From: an uncultured Kiritimatiellota bacterium
GTDB taxonomy: Bacteria > Verrucomicrobiota > Kiritimatiellia > RFP12 > UBA1067
DNA: 22,965 nucleotides
Direction of reading: 5' to 3'
Assembly (NCBI GenBank): GCA_934635045.1
Contig: CAKTZA010000062.1
Coordinates: forward strand, 1 to 22,965
The notes below the pieces were generated by a model that saw only the letters and a program-made list of their open reading frames with translations, did not search any database and was not told the origin of the DNA. Shown here in pieces: positions 14,621 through 22,965 of this stretch (its first letter is position 1; each line of letters starts with the position of its first letter). Both the position numbers and the translations under genes were made by a program.

Positions 14621-15796
14621 TCAGCCCACGGCAACCGAATCCAGGTCAATCAGCGCGTCCGACCACAGGCGTTCGACAAAGTCCGCAGCCGGAAGGATCT
14701 CGATGCCGTCGACCTGTCGCGCAACCGGCTCGCGGCAGACGATGACGCGATGCGCGAACGTGCCTTCCTCCGCGAGCGCCCGCAGCCCCGCGCAGTCCGA
14801 CCGCGCCACCGTGCGACCGCTCTTGGCCTCGATGGCCGTCGTCCCGACGATGAAGTCGACCTCCGTGCCCGACGGCGTCCGCCAGTAGCTGACGGCACCG
14901 TCCCGGATGCGGCTGTCGAGATACGCGCGAAGCTCGTGGTGAACCCACGTCTCGAACAGGTGCCCGTACTCGCGCGTCCCCTCCTCGACAGGCCTGCGCC
15001 GCATCAGCCGCCGCGCAACGCCGGGATCGAAGAGATAGAACTTCGCCGTCTCCACGGTCTTCCGCTTTAGGCCGCGCTTCCAGACCGGCACCTCGTCCGC
15101 CAACATCGTTTCCTTGAGGATGCGAAAGTATTCCTGCACCGTGGAACGCGGCACTTTCGCGTCGCGCGAGATTGCCGCGTAGTCGATCTGCTCGCCGTTG
15201 CTCAACGCCGCCACCTCCAGAAAGCGCCCGAACGCCGGCAGGTTCCGCGTCGCCCCCTCGGCGATGATCTCCTGCCGCAGATACTCGTCAATGTAGTCCG
15301 CCAGATCCTCCTCCGGCTCGTCCGAGAACCAGACGGACGGCAGCAGTCCGTAGTTCACCGCACGTGCAAGGGAAAACCGGTCTTTCAGTTCCGCCGCCGA
15401 GAACGGATGCAGACGCTTGACGCGCGCACGTCCGCCAAGCAGGTTGACGCCCTGACGCCGCAGCTTGCGCGCGCTCGATCCCGTCAGCAGGAAGCGGAAG
15501 CCTCGCCGTTCAATGAGGCGATGCACCTCGTCCAGCAGCTGCGGCAACTTCTGGATCTCGTCAATCACCACGGGCTTGCCGTCCGCGCCGACTTCCTCGA
15601 TGTAGTCGGGATGCTGCGCGAGGCGGAGATACGTCTCGGACGAAAGCAGGTCCAGCAGGTGCGCGTCCTTGACCGTGTGCTCGACCAGCCAGGACTTCCC
15701 GCACTGGCGCGGGCCGAACAGGAAGACCGACTTGGACTTCAGAATGCCGGCGATGTCAAGGAAGCGTTCGACATTGATCTCTTTTTCTGCTTTCAT
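14621..15796 (-). CDS. AAA+ ATPase with C-terminal DUF4143 / PD-(D/E)XK-like domain
   Basis: 391 residues. Walker A 'GPRQCGKS' (28-35), Walker B 'VVIDE' (76-80) and 'LLTGSS' (103-108) are the usual motifs of this prokaryotic AAA family; the conserved 'LHPFSAAEL' segment follows. A winged-helix-like stretch ('YAAISRDAKVPRSTVQEYFRILKETML') and the C-terminal DUF4143 region with 'GTEVDFIV...AIEAKSG' (Asp314, Glu323, Lys325) match a PD-(D/E)XK nuclease-like core. Such ATPases are widespread, often solitary and of unresolved function. It has its own good promoter (TTGACT-18-TATAAT), is flanked by unrelated genes on both sides and seems to be a single-gene unit. Confidence 0.92.
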   Translation of the reverse strand: MKAEKEINVERFLDIAGILKSKSVFLFGPRQCGKSWLVEHTVKDAHLLDLLSSETYLRLAQHPDYIEEVGADGKPVVIDEIQKLPQLLDEVHRLIERRGFRFLLTGSSARKLRRQGVNLLGGRARVKRLHPFSAAELKDRFSLARAVNYGLLPSVWFSDEPEEDLADYIDEYLRQEIIAEGATRNLPAFGRFLEVAALSNGEQIDYAAISRDAKVPRSTVQEYFRILKETMLADEVPVWKRGLKRKTVETAKFYLFDPGVARRLMRRRPVEEGTREYGHLFETWVHHELRAYLDSRIRDGAVSYWRTPSGTEVDFIVGTTAIEAKSGRTVARSDCAGLRALAEEGTFAHRVIVCREPVARQVDGIEILPAADFVERLWSDALIDLDSVAVG

Positions 15797-15803
15797 GCGT
15801 GAA

Positions 15804-15833
15804 ATTATATCAGATTTCGCACATCAGAGTCAA
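15804..15833 (-). promoter_or_regulatory. Promoter of the AAA+ ATPase gene
   Basis: TTGACT (15833-15828), an 18-nt spacer, and TGA-TATAAT with TATAAT at 15809-15804. The -10 ends 7 bp before the ATG at 15796. This is the best consensus promoter in the window. Confidence 0.65.
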
Positions 15834-15865
15834 AACTGCCGACGGTTTCGGCATTTTTAGACCAA

Positions 15866-15888
15866 ATTCGCCAACTCTGTCGGCGAAT
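15866..15888 (-). terminator. Hairpin downstream of the glycoside hydrolase operon
   Basis: ATTCGCC and GGCGAAT form perfect 7-bp arms around a 9-nt loop, about 48 nt after the glycoside hydrolase stop. On the minus strand it is followed by TTTGGTCT, a weak T-rich stretch. Position between the operon end and the next promoter supports a terminator role. Confidence 0.5.
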
Positions 15889-15935
15889 CTATCGCTTCAG
15901 AGCAATCCCCCAAAGACCTCAGGAACGTCAGCCGT

Positions 15936-18900
15936 TCAGAAGCCGCGCACGTCGTCGCGCACGAGAGCCGGGCGGGAATCCTCGCCGCGTACGCGCACCG
16001 TGACGTTCTCGAACCGCACATCGTCGGCGTGGCGGACGTAGAACCCGTACGCCGGGAGCATGCGCCGCCCGAACATGTAGGGATCCGGATAGCCGTCCTC
16101 GGCCTCCGGCACCGGAAGGCCGAGCTCGCGCGCCCCCTGCGCGCCCGCGCCCGGCACGTCGATCTCGACGTTGCGCAGCAGCACGTTCTTCGGGCGCAGC
16201 AGCGGCACGCCCGTGATGCTGCTCGCCGTCCAGCTGCGCGCCGTCGCGCGAATGTTCTCGAAGGTGACGTTGCGCAGCGCAAGGCCCATCCCGAACGGGA
16301 TGCCCAGCGGCACGCGGTTCCCCCACTTGCGGTTGAGGCGCAGTCCGGCCCGCACGAAGATCGGCGTGCCGCAGTCCCGGATCGTCATGTTCTCGAACGA
16401 GACGTTCTCGACAAGCCCGCCGTCCACGCACTCGACCAGCAGTCCGCCGATCGGGCATGGCGCGACCGTCGCGCCCGGCATGACGGACGCGCGGTAGTCG
16501 GACATGAATCCGTTGCCCGTCTTCGGATCGACCAGCTCGCGCCGCGACTTCCCGCCCGTGCAGTCGCGGAAGCGGATGTTCCTGAACCCGCCGTGCGAAG
16601 CCGTGCCGAGCTTGAAGAGGCTCGCGCACGAGCGCACCTCGCAGTTGCGCACCTCGACGTTCTCGACGACGAAGCCCGGATTGTCGCTCTTGAGGACGAT
16701 GCCGTCGTCGTCCGCGTCGATCTCGCAGTCCTCGACGAGCACGTTCCGCGCGTCGATGTCCACGCCGTCGTTGTTGTGGTTCGCATGGCTGTCAACCTTC
16801 ACCTTGCGGAAGACGACGCCGTCGCAGGCGCTGAAGTAGCACGTCCAGCTCGCGAGATCCCGCAGCGTCAGCCCCTCGACGCGGACGTTCCCGCAGCGGT
16901 AGAAGATCAGGCCGCGCGGACGCCCAAGGCGCGAGCCGATCGGGAACTTTCCGCCGTTGCCGAAAATCTCGCCCGCGCCGACGACCGCCACGTTGGTCTG
17001 TCCCACCGCCGCGACGATGGCCTGCCACGGTTCGCGGATCTCCGCGTATTCGAGGTGGATGTCGGGGTAGTCCCGGATGTCGGCCGTCCCCTCGACCACG
17101 CAGCCCTCCGGGATCTCCAGCGTGACGTTGCTCTTCAGGAAGAGCCCGGCGAGGCGGTGCCGCCCTTTCGGCAGGCGGACGGTTCCGCCGCCCCTTGCCG
17201 CGACCGCGTCGATCTCGGCCTGCCACCGCGCCGTCTCGTTCGCCGGACGCGGCGACGCCCCCGCAAGCCCCGGCAGGGCCTCGGCCGTCTGCGCCAACTC
17301 CACCTCCAGCGCGACGAATTCGCGCCGGGCGAGAACCAGCTTCTCCAAATCGACTTCCCGATCGGTCTCCAGGTCAACCGCCCGACGCACGGCGGCCGGG
17401 AACTTCAGCCGGAGCGGCACGTCCTCGTCCGTCCAGCTTCCGACGACCAGCAGCAGCCTGGCGCCCCGGCGATACGTCGAGACCAGCACGTCCTTCCGTT
17501 CGCAGACGACGGGGTTCTCGCGATTCCAATAGGCCGTGTAGACGCAGTCCTTCTCGGCGACGCCGAAGGCCTGCATCTTCGCGAGCAGACGGTTGTAGAG
17601 GCGGACGTCGATCGTCTGCTGCAGCGTCGGGCGAATCTCGTGCGGCAGGAACGTCGCCAGCAGCGTCCGTCCGAGATGGCGCTTCTCCTCGGCGGAGCGC
17701 GTGTCGAAGATGCCTTCGAGACAGGTCGGGAAGAATCCGCCCTGAAGGCCCTGGTTCACGGCGCGCAGGTAGCCGGTCGTGTAGCGGTCCTGGTGTTCGC
17801 TGTTGCCGTACTTCCACTCCATGCCCATCGTCGTGGTCGCGAAGGCGAACGCCGGCAGGAGGTTGGCGTTCGTCTGGTGGATCGTCAGCCACGGATCGAC
17901 GCCGCGCTCGCACATGACCGTCGCTTCGCGGCGGCAGAACTCGCGCAGCGCCCAGATGGACAGGCTCGGATGCACCTCTCCCTTCTCGTCGATCCATGCG
18001 CGGCCCATCACCCAGTCATAGTTGCACCAGGCGTAGGAGTTGTCGTTGTAGACGCCGCCCATGCCCGCCTCGACCATCTTGTCGAGGTAATAGATCGCGT
18101 AGTCCTGGTACGAGCCGAAGACCTGCGTGTGCCGGCCCCACTCGTCCGCCATGACAGGCCACTCGGGCAGCTTCATCGCCGGATCGCAGTCGCACGTGTA
18201 GTAGTAAAGCGCCGCATTCGGACGACCGTGCAGCCGCTTTGCGGCGTTGAAGGCGAAGTTCACGTGATCCCTCAGCGTCTTGTGCGCCGCCGGCGGCGGC
18301 TTTTCCGCGAGAACCGGGACGTCGGACGGACGCTTGCGGTAGGCCTCCATGCACCGTTCGATGAAGTTCGTCTGGTAGGCGCGGTCGATGACGCCCGTCC
18401 GCAGGGTCTCGGACAGCTTGCGGACGTGCCCGAAGTCGGCGAACGCCGGATAGCGCGACATCCACCCGTAGAAGGAGTTCCACGACGCGGACGAGGCCAG
18501 GTTCAGCATCGTGCGCGAGCTCGGCCAATCGATGTACGTGTCCGCCCAGGTGCGCCAGCCCGCCGGACGGGGCTTCACCGGCGTCGCGCCCAACGCAAGC
18601 TCGATCTTCCGTCCGCCTTTCGTGAAGTAGGCTCCGTTGACGAGGTTGAGCCGCAGCACCGCCGTGCCGTCAGTCTCGCGCACGATTTCCACCGCGTCGC
18701 GCGTTGCCGTGTGCAGCCAGCCGCGATCGACGTCGCCCGCGTAGTAGACGCCGCGATCGTCCGTGCCGACCCAGCAATAGGGAATGAAGTTCTCAAGATG
18801 GGCCTGCGGAATGCTGCGCGAGCCGAACACGCGCCCCGGCCCCCTCGGAAGGTCTCCGGCCGGATTCGAGCGCGTCAGTTCGCCGCAGGCGTGGAACAGG

Positions 18901-20813
18901 TCGGCGTATTCCGCCCGCAACGGCACGTCAAGATAGATCCGATCCCACACGCCCTCCTCCGGCAGCGTCAGGTCGAGCAGCAGGAACCCGTCCTGCTCAA
19001 TGCGTCCGCGCACCGCGCACAGGCCGCCTACCGACGCATACGCGGCGGCCGTCTCCGTGCAGGCGCCGAACGCGAGCGACCCGTCCGTCGCCGCCGAACG
19101 CTTCCCGTCCTTCTCGAAGTTCAGGCTGACCGGGCGCGCCAGGATCGACCGCCCCAGCGACTCGATGTCCGTCGGCAGGCCGTTCGCGCCGATCCGATAG
19201 CGTCGCCCGACGACCGAGACGTCAGACCCGGAGACCGCGACGGGGACGAATCCGGGCAGGATGCGCGGCGTCTTTCCGAGTTTCGTCTTGAACCACGGAT
19301 AGCGCTTCGCCGTGAAAGACTTCTTCAGGACGACGTTCGTCTGTCCGGCGAGGCGCAGTTCGGCGCGGCATGGGCCTTCGGCAGGCGTACGGTCAAGCCG
19401 GCAGATGTCGTGGATGACGTAGGTCTTTCGCTTTCCGCCGACGACGGCAAACGTCCCTTCGCGCGGAAGCCTCCACGTTCCAACCGTCGATCCAGACGAA
19501 TCATACGCAACGAGCGACAGGCCCTTTTGCGCCGTCGCCTCGTCGCAGACGAGCTCGGCCGCAAGCAGGTTCTCGCTCGGATACCACTTCAACGCACCGC
19601 TCACGCCCGTCTCGCCCGCCGCCTGGGACTTGATCTCCGCATCCGTCAGGCAACGGCCCCTGATCTCGGCGGAGACGATCTCGGCCTCGCCAAGCGCCAG
19701 CTCCCGAAGCGCATCCGCCGTCAGCGGCGCGTCCGGCTTCACCTCCCCCAGGCGGACGCCATCGACAAAGACGGTCACCTTGTCCGCCTCGACGTTCACG
19801 GAATAGACCGCCTCCTCTCCATCGGCGGGAAGAGACGCGGACGTGAAGTCGGCGTACACCTTGCGCGCCGACGCATGGTAGAACAGCTGCAGCAGCTGGC
19901 GACCATCGTACCCCGTCGTCCGCTGAAGCCCCAGATAGCCGTCGTTCGAGCTGCGCGAAGAGAAGATGCGACGCCGTGCGTTCGGCTGCGCCAGTGGCTT
20001 CGACAGCACGCGAAGCGTGACGTTGCCGGGTACGGGGAGGGAGATGCCGCGACCGAGCAGTTTCGGCACGCCGCCGAACGATGCGGACCTCCGCTTCTCG
20101 ACAAGATGGAATACCGGGTAGTTCGCATCGACCTGATAGCCCGCAATTCCAGAAAACGGAACGAACGTCGCCTGAACCGATGGCTTGGACCGAAGATTGA
20201 TGCATGGCAGGATCTTCCAGTCGCCGGGAACGATGCAAGCCGCGCCGAACGCGCCGGCGGGAATCTCGATCTCGCAGTCCCATACGCCTTCATGGAGAAC
20301 GCTCTTCGTCACGATGCCTTCAGGCTTCCACTTCTGCGACGACAGCCCATAGCCGGGATTGAACTGCCACGTGTGCATGCGCCCAGTCGCGTCCACGACC
20401 AGCTGGAACTGCCCGAAGCGCGCGAACTCGCCCACGCGCGCCTCCGGCGGCGGCGAGAACCAGAGCTCGACAGAATCGCCCAGCGCGGGATTCTGGAACT
20501 TGTCCGCGACGTGCGGCTTGCCGTCGCCGGGAAGGACCGTCCGCACCGCCACGTGGATCGCCCGCTCGCTCCACGTCATCGCGCACTCGACCGGGCGCGG
20601 GTCTACCATCGGCTTCTCCTTCCGAACCACCGCGCCGCGATAGTCCGCCGCGCCGCAGAGCGTCACGGCGTTCGCATACTCGTCCGACGCGATGACGCCG
20701 TCCGTCTTCGGCGGACGCGCCGTTTTCGACATCAGGAATTCCGGCACGGCGCCCGCCGTCAGCCCGGCGCACAGGGCCGCCGCCAAGATCAGTCTGCTCA
20801 TGTTCATGTGCAC
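15936..20813 (-). CDS. Giant secreted multidomain glycoside hydrolase: binding modules + DUF6067-like barrel + GH28 polygalacturonase
   Basis: 1,625 residues. An AAGGAGG site lies 5 nt before a GTG start (20813); ATGs at 20807 and 20801 are alternatives. Residues 5-22 are a signal peptide. Residues ~35-235 resemble a CBM9/DOMON-type sugar-binding module ('KTDGVIASDEYANAV'), ~250-400 a LamG-like lectin fold. Residues ~510-1175 look like a DUF6067-type glycoside hydrolase: 'IDWPSSRTMLNLASSASWNSFYGW', then a barrel with 'ALYYYTCDCDPAMKLPEWPVMADEWG' and 'MGMEWKYGNSEHQDRYTTGYLRAVNQGLQGG'. Residues ~1190-1625 are a GH28 right-handed beta-helix with Asp1349 in 'NNDGVDID', Asp1369-Asp1370 in 'DADDDGIVLKS' and His1407 in 'ASHGG', the positions of the pectinase catalytic residues. 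It probably attacks pectic or uronic-acid-containing glycans outside the cell or in the periplasm; the exact substrates are not evident. It lies 12 nt after the beta-strand-repeat gene. Confidence 0.88.
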   Translation of the reverse strand: MHMNMSRLILAAALCAGLTAGAVPEFLMSKTARPPKTDGVIASDEYANAVTLCGAADYRGAVVRKEKPMVDPRPVECAMTWSERAIHVAVRTVLPGDGKPHVADKFQNPALGDSVELWFSPPPEARVGEFARFGQFQLVVDATGRMHTWQFNPGYGLSSQKWKPEGIVTKSVLHEGVWDCEIEIPAGAFGAACIVPGDWKILPCINLRSKPSVQATFVPFSGIAGYQVDANYPVFHLVEKRRSASFGGVPKLLGRGISLPVPGNVTLRVLSKPLAQPNARRRIFSSRSSNDGYLGLQRTTGYDGRQLLQLFYHASARKVYADFTSASLPADGEEAVYSVNVEADKVTVFVDGVRLGEVKPDAPLTADALRELALGEAEIVSAEIRGRCLTDAEIKSQAAGETGVSGALKWYPSENLLAAELVCDEATAQKGLSLVAYDSSGSTVGTWRLPREGTFAVVGGKRKTYVIHDICRLDRTPAEGPCRAELRLAGQTNVVLKKSFTAKRYPWFKTKLGKTPRILPGFVPVAVSGSDVSVVGRRYRIGANGLPTDIESLGRSILARPVSLNFEKDGKRSAATDGSLAFGACTETAAAYASVGGLCAVRGRIEQDGFLLLDLTLPEEGVWDRIYLDVPLRAEYADLFHACGELTRSNPAGDLPRGPGRVFGSRSIPQAHLENFIPYCWVGTDDRGVYYAGDVDRGWLHTATRDAVEIVRETDGTAVLRLNLVNGAYFTKGGRKIELALGATPVKPRPAGWRTWADTYIDWPSSRTMLNLASSASWNSFYGWMSRYPAFADFGHVRKLSETLRTGVIDRAYQTNFIERCMEAYRKRPSDVPVLAEKPPPAAHKTLRDHVNFAFNAAKRLHGRPNAALYYYTCDCDPAMKLPEWPVMADEWGRHTQVFGSYQDYAIYYLDKMVEAGMGGVYNDNSYAWCNYDWVMGRAWIDEKGEVHPSLSIWALREFCRREATVMCERGVDPWLTIHQTNANLLPAFAFATTTMGMEWKYGNSEHQDRYTTGYLRAVNQGLQGGFFPTCLEGIFDTRSAEEKRHLGRTLLATFLPHEIRPTLQQTIDVRLYNRLLAKMQAFGVAEKDCVYTAYWNRENPVVCERKDVLVSTYRRGARLLLVVGSWTDEDVPLRLKFPAAVRRAVDLETDREVDLEKLVLARREFVALEVELAQTAEALPGLAGASPRPANETARWQAEIDAVAARGGGTVRLPKGRHRLAGLFLKSNVTLEIPEGCVVEGTADIRDYPDIHLEYAEIREPWQAIVAAVGQTNVAVVGAGEIFGNGGKFPIGSRLGRPRGLIFYRCGNVRVEGLTLRDLASWTCYFSACDGVVFRKVKVDSHANHNNDGVDIDARNVLVEDCEIDADDDGIVLKSDNPGFVVENVEVRNCEVRSCASLFKLGTASHGGFRNIRFRDCTGGKSRRELVDPKTGNGFMSDYRASVMPGATVAPCPIGGLLVECVDGGLVENVSFENMTIRDCGTPIFVRAGLRLNRKWGNRVPLGIPFGMGLALRNVTFENIRATARSWTASSITGVPLLRPKNVLLRNVEIDVPGAGAQGARELGLPVPEAEDGYPDPYMFGRRMLPAYGFYVRHADDVRFENVTVRVRGEDSRPALVRDDVRGF

Positions 20814-20825
20814 GAATGCCTCCTT

Positions 20826-22933
20826 TTACTTGATGATGACGAGAATGCCGCTTTTCTTCCTGTACGAGAACGTCAGCGCGTTGCCGACCTTCGCGACGCG
20901 GCCGCCCTCAACCGCAACCTCCGGCAGGTCGGAGATGTCCAGGCGGCTCGCGGACAGGAGCGTCTTCGTCTGACGGCGCCCCTCCGCCGGCAGGTTCTCG
21001 GGATCCGTCACGACAATCTTGACACCCGTGCCGACCGTCAGGCCATGTCGGAATGCCAGCGGTGTCCAGTCCTCCGACAGGAAATCGGCCGCCTTGACGT
21101 AGATCGTGCCGCCATCAGCAAGCGTGACCGAGCCGGCGTTCGGGAAGGCGGCATTCGGTTCGCCCTTGATCTCGCCCTGGCCGCCAAGTGCGACGACGTG
21201 CAGCTCGTTCGTCCGGAGATTGAGCTGAGTCCCCTTTGCGAGAATCACGCCGGACGTTTCCGGGATGCCCTGGGGGTGCGTCATGCGGATATTGCCCGAC
21301 TCCACGGTCGTCAACCCCAGATAGCTGTTGGCGGCCATCAGGTTCAGCGACCCTTCGCCGCGCTTCGTGAGGCCCGCACCGGACGTCGGCGCCGCCTTCA
21401 GCGCGAACGGACATTCATGGCGCGTCTTGCCGTCCGCCGACCAGATGTAGACTTTCGTCGTGTCGGCGTCCAGCCCATAGCCCGGCGCCGACACGTGCGG
21501 CACGAGACAGGCGTTCTCGAAATCCCAGTCCGCATACGCCGCCGCGCCACGGCCCGCGCCCTCGATGTCAATGACGGCCGGCCCCGCGTAGCCCTGCGCG
21601 GCGAACTCCGGCGTCTCCGGCAGGGAAACGGACGCCAGCCCCGCCCCCGCAAGAGACCTGAGGCTTATGTCCTGAATCGCCTCGCCAATCGACGTGCGCA
21701 CGCCCCCCACAATGTCCCGACAGTCTGACGTGTCGATGACAATGCCCTTCTCGCCGACGAAGATGCCGTCCGGCTTCTCCGTGCTGCCGCTGACGTAGCC
21801 TGCGCACAGGATCTTGAACACGCCGCCATCGAAGAAGAGAGAGGCGTCGCAAGTCCTCGCGGTGTCGTTGTTCCCGTACATGAACTTGTGGATGGCAAAG
21901 GTTCCGCCGTCCCGTACTGAGACGACGATCCGCCCCGTCGCCTCGGCCGAGCCCCACCGGACGATGCCGGACTGATAGAGCGTGTTCGACCCCTCTACCT
22001 CGACCGTGACGTGTTCGGACGTCCGCTTGCCAAGAGGGTTGTTCTCGCCGAATCCGGCGGCGTTGTTGTCGTTCGTGCCGCCTGTCTGCCGCCAGACCGC
22101 AGTCCCGTACTCGCCGATCATCAGCGACAGGACACCGGTCGGACGCACGATCCGCCCGCCGCGCTGCACGAAGACGCCGCGCGCAGGGGTCGTGGCGGAT
22201 GCCGACGGCTTCAGGCAGGCGATCCGCACGCCATGGTGGGACAGTGTGCCGCCCTCCAGATAGTAGGAGCTCATGTTGCCGTCGCCATGCCCGACGTTCA
22301 GGAAGTGGTTCTGCCCCGGCACAATCCGCACGTCGCCACCGGTCTGCCGAATCGGTCGCGTGTTCTGTCCCGTACCGTAGTCCGCATTGACGGTCGTGAA
22401 GCTGATGTCGCCGCCCGAAAGCAGCGCGCCCGCATAGGATGTCGCACTGCAGAGGCTGAAATCGACGTTGGTGACAATGGCGCCCGGCGCAAACGCAATT
22501 GTGCCGCCATTGGCCTGAAGGCGATATTGCAGGGCCGGATCCGAGAGCATTTCCAGCCTCCCCGCGACGACCAGCGTTCCCGGTCCCATCTTGCGGACCT
22601 GGTTGCTGATGACGGAATTCCCAGTCAGGGACAGGCTCGCGTCTGCGGACGCGGAAGAACCAACCTCGATCTCGAACAGACGCTCCTTCGCCGGACGCGA
22701 CAGGAGGGCGCCCGCGCAGGCATTCGCCCCGGACTCGGCGCGGATCTTGCCCGCCAAGTTGCTCGCCTTGTCGACCTCTGCGACCACGGACTGCGTCAAC
22801 GGCTTTTCGCACGCGCGAAGCGACAGCACGGCACCTGGACGGATGACAACGGTCGCGGCCCTGGCGGCTTCAGACGTACCGAGCGCATCCGCATTCCCAA
22901 TCGCAAGCGTACCGCTTTCGATGAGGATGTCAT
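20826..22933 (-). CDS. Secreted protein with autotransporter-associated beta-strand repeats (5'-truncated by contig end)
   Basis: The frame is open to the G run at the window end; a GTG at 22829 is only an internal codon, because the sequence upstream of it continues the same kind of protein ('ILIESGTLAIGNADALGTS'). The visible ~700 residues are rich in Gly, Thr, Ser, Asn and Val with repeated patterns such as 'RKMGPGTLVVAGRLEM', 'LTKRGEGSLNLMAANSYLGLTTVESGNIRM' and 'GVILAKGTQLNLRTNELHVVALGGQGEI', the signature of autotransporter-associated (PATR) beta-strand repeats that build an extracellular beta-helix. No beta-barrel translocator is visible; the C-terminus ends in 'FSYRKKSGILVIIK'. It precedes the large glycoside hydrolase in one operon, suggesting a surface or secreted role in glycan binding (inference). 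Confidence 0.82.

Positions 22934-22965
<32 letters not shown>

Noticed and set aside
16029..21728. 1,899-residue open frame on the plus strand opposite the glycoside hydrolase and part of the next gene
   Set aside because: Arg/Ala/Asp-rich with no domain or signal; it arises because the minus-strand genes use G/C at third codon positions, which removes stops from the complementary frame. It also spans two real genes.

Overview
The window reads as a GC-rich chromosomal contig end from a bacterium of the PVC group, most likely a host- or gut-associated Kiritimatiellae/Verrucomicrobiota lineage. That placement is an inference. It rests on a XylR-type regulator (sugar-binding module plus AraC helix-turn-helix), a GntR/LacI hybrid regulator, a very large secreted glycoside hydrolase with a DUF6067-like barrel, a protein with autotransporter-associated beta-strand repeats, and a large protein with a pseudopilin-like tail. 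No rRNA, tRNA or CRISPR array was seen. Almost all genes lie on the minus strand; only the two regulators are on plus.

Layout. (1) 1-4886: a ribonucleoside/ribose salvage locus. A 5'-truncated XylR-type regulator (+) converges on a minus-strand operon of ribokinase, a DMT-superfamily permease and a secreted nucleoside hydrolase. A divergent GntR/LacI hybrid regulator (+) shares the intergenic region with ribokinase, and that region carries palindromes that could be operators. (2) 4911-8450: a minus-strand operon of a small membrane protein, a Na+/phosphate cotransporter with a PhoU-like tail, and an L-lactate permease. (3) 8451-9441: the only long non-coding stretch. It holds what looks like a 917-bp non-coding mobile element with bipartite terminal inverted repeats and a perfect 10-bp flanking direct repeat (target-site duplication). 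(4) 9442-10763: a two-gene operon of an auxiliary lipoprotein and MlaE, with no adjacent ATPase or MCE-protein gene. (5) 10830-14487: nifU, a DUF1846/UPF0371 gene and a membrane-anchored hypothetical gene, with a strongly C-rich leader (G-quadruplex-prone on the other strand) between nifU and DUF1846. (6) 14621-15796: a solitary AAA+/DUF4143 ATPase. (7) 15936 to the end: a secreted carbohydrate-degradation operon, with a beta-strand-repeat protein (truncated by the contig end) followed by a 1,625-residue enzyme that fuses carbohydrate-binding modules, a glycoside-hydrolase barrel and a GH28 polygalacturonase-type beta-helix.

The main unusual signals are the non-coding element; a repeated promoter architecture (extended -10 of the form TGN-TATAAT lying 7-14 bp before the start codon) at all six promoters I could place; a nucleoside hydrolase reading frame that runs about 480 nt antisense into the neighbouring regulator; and the C-rich spacer. 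The last 32 bases are a pure G run and are probably a sequencing or assembly artefact.
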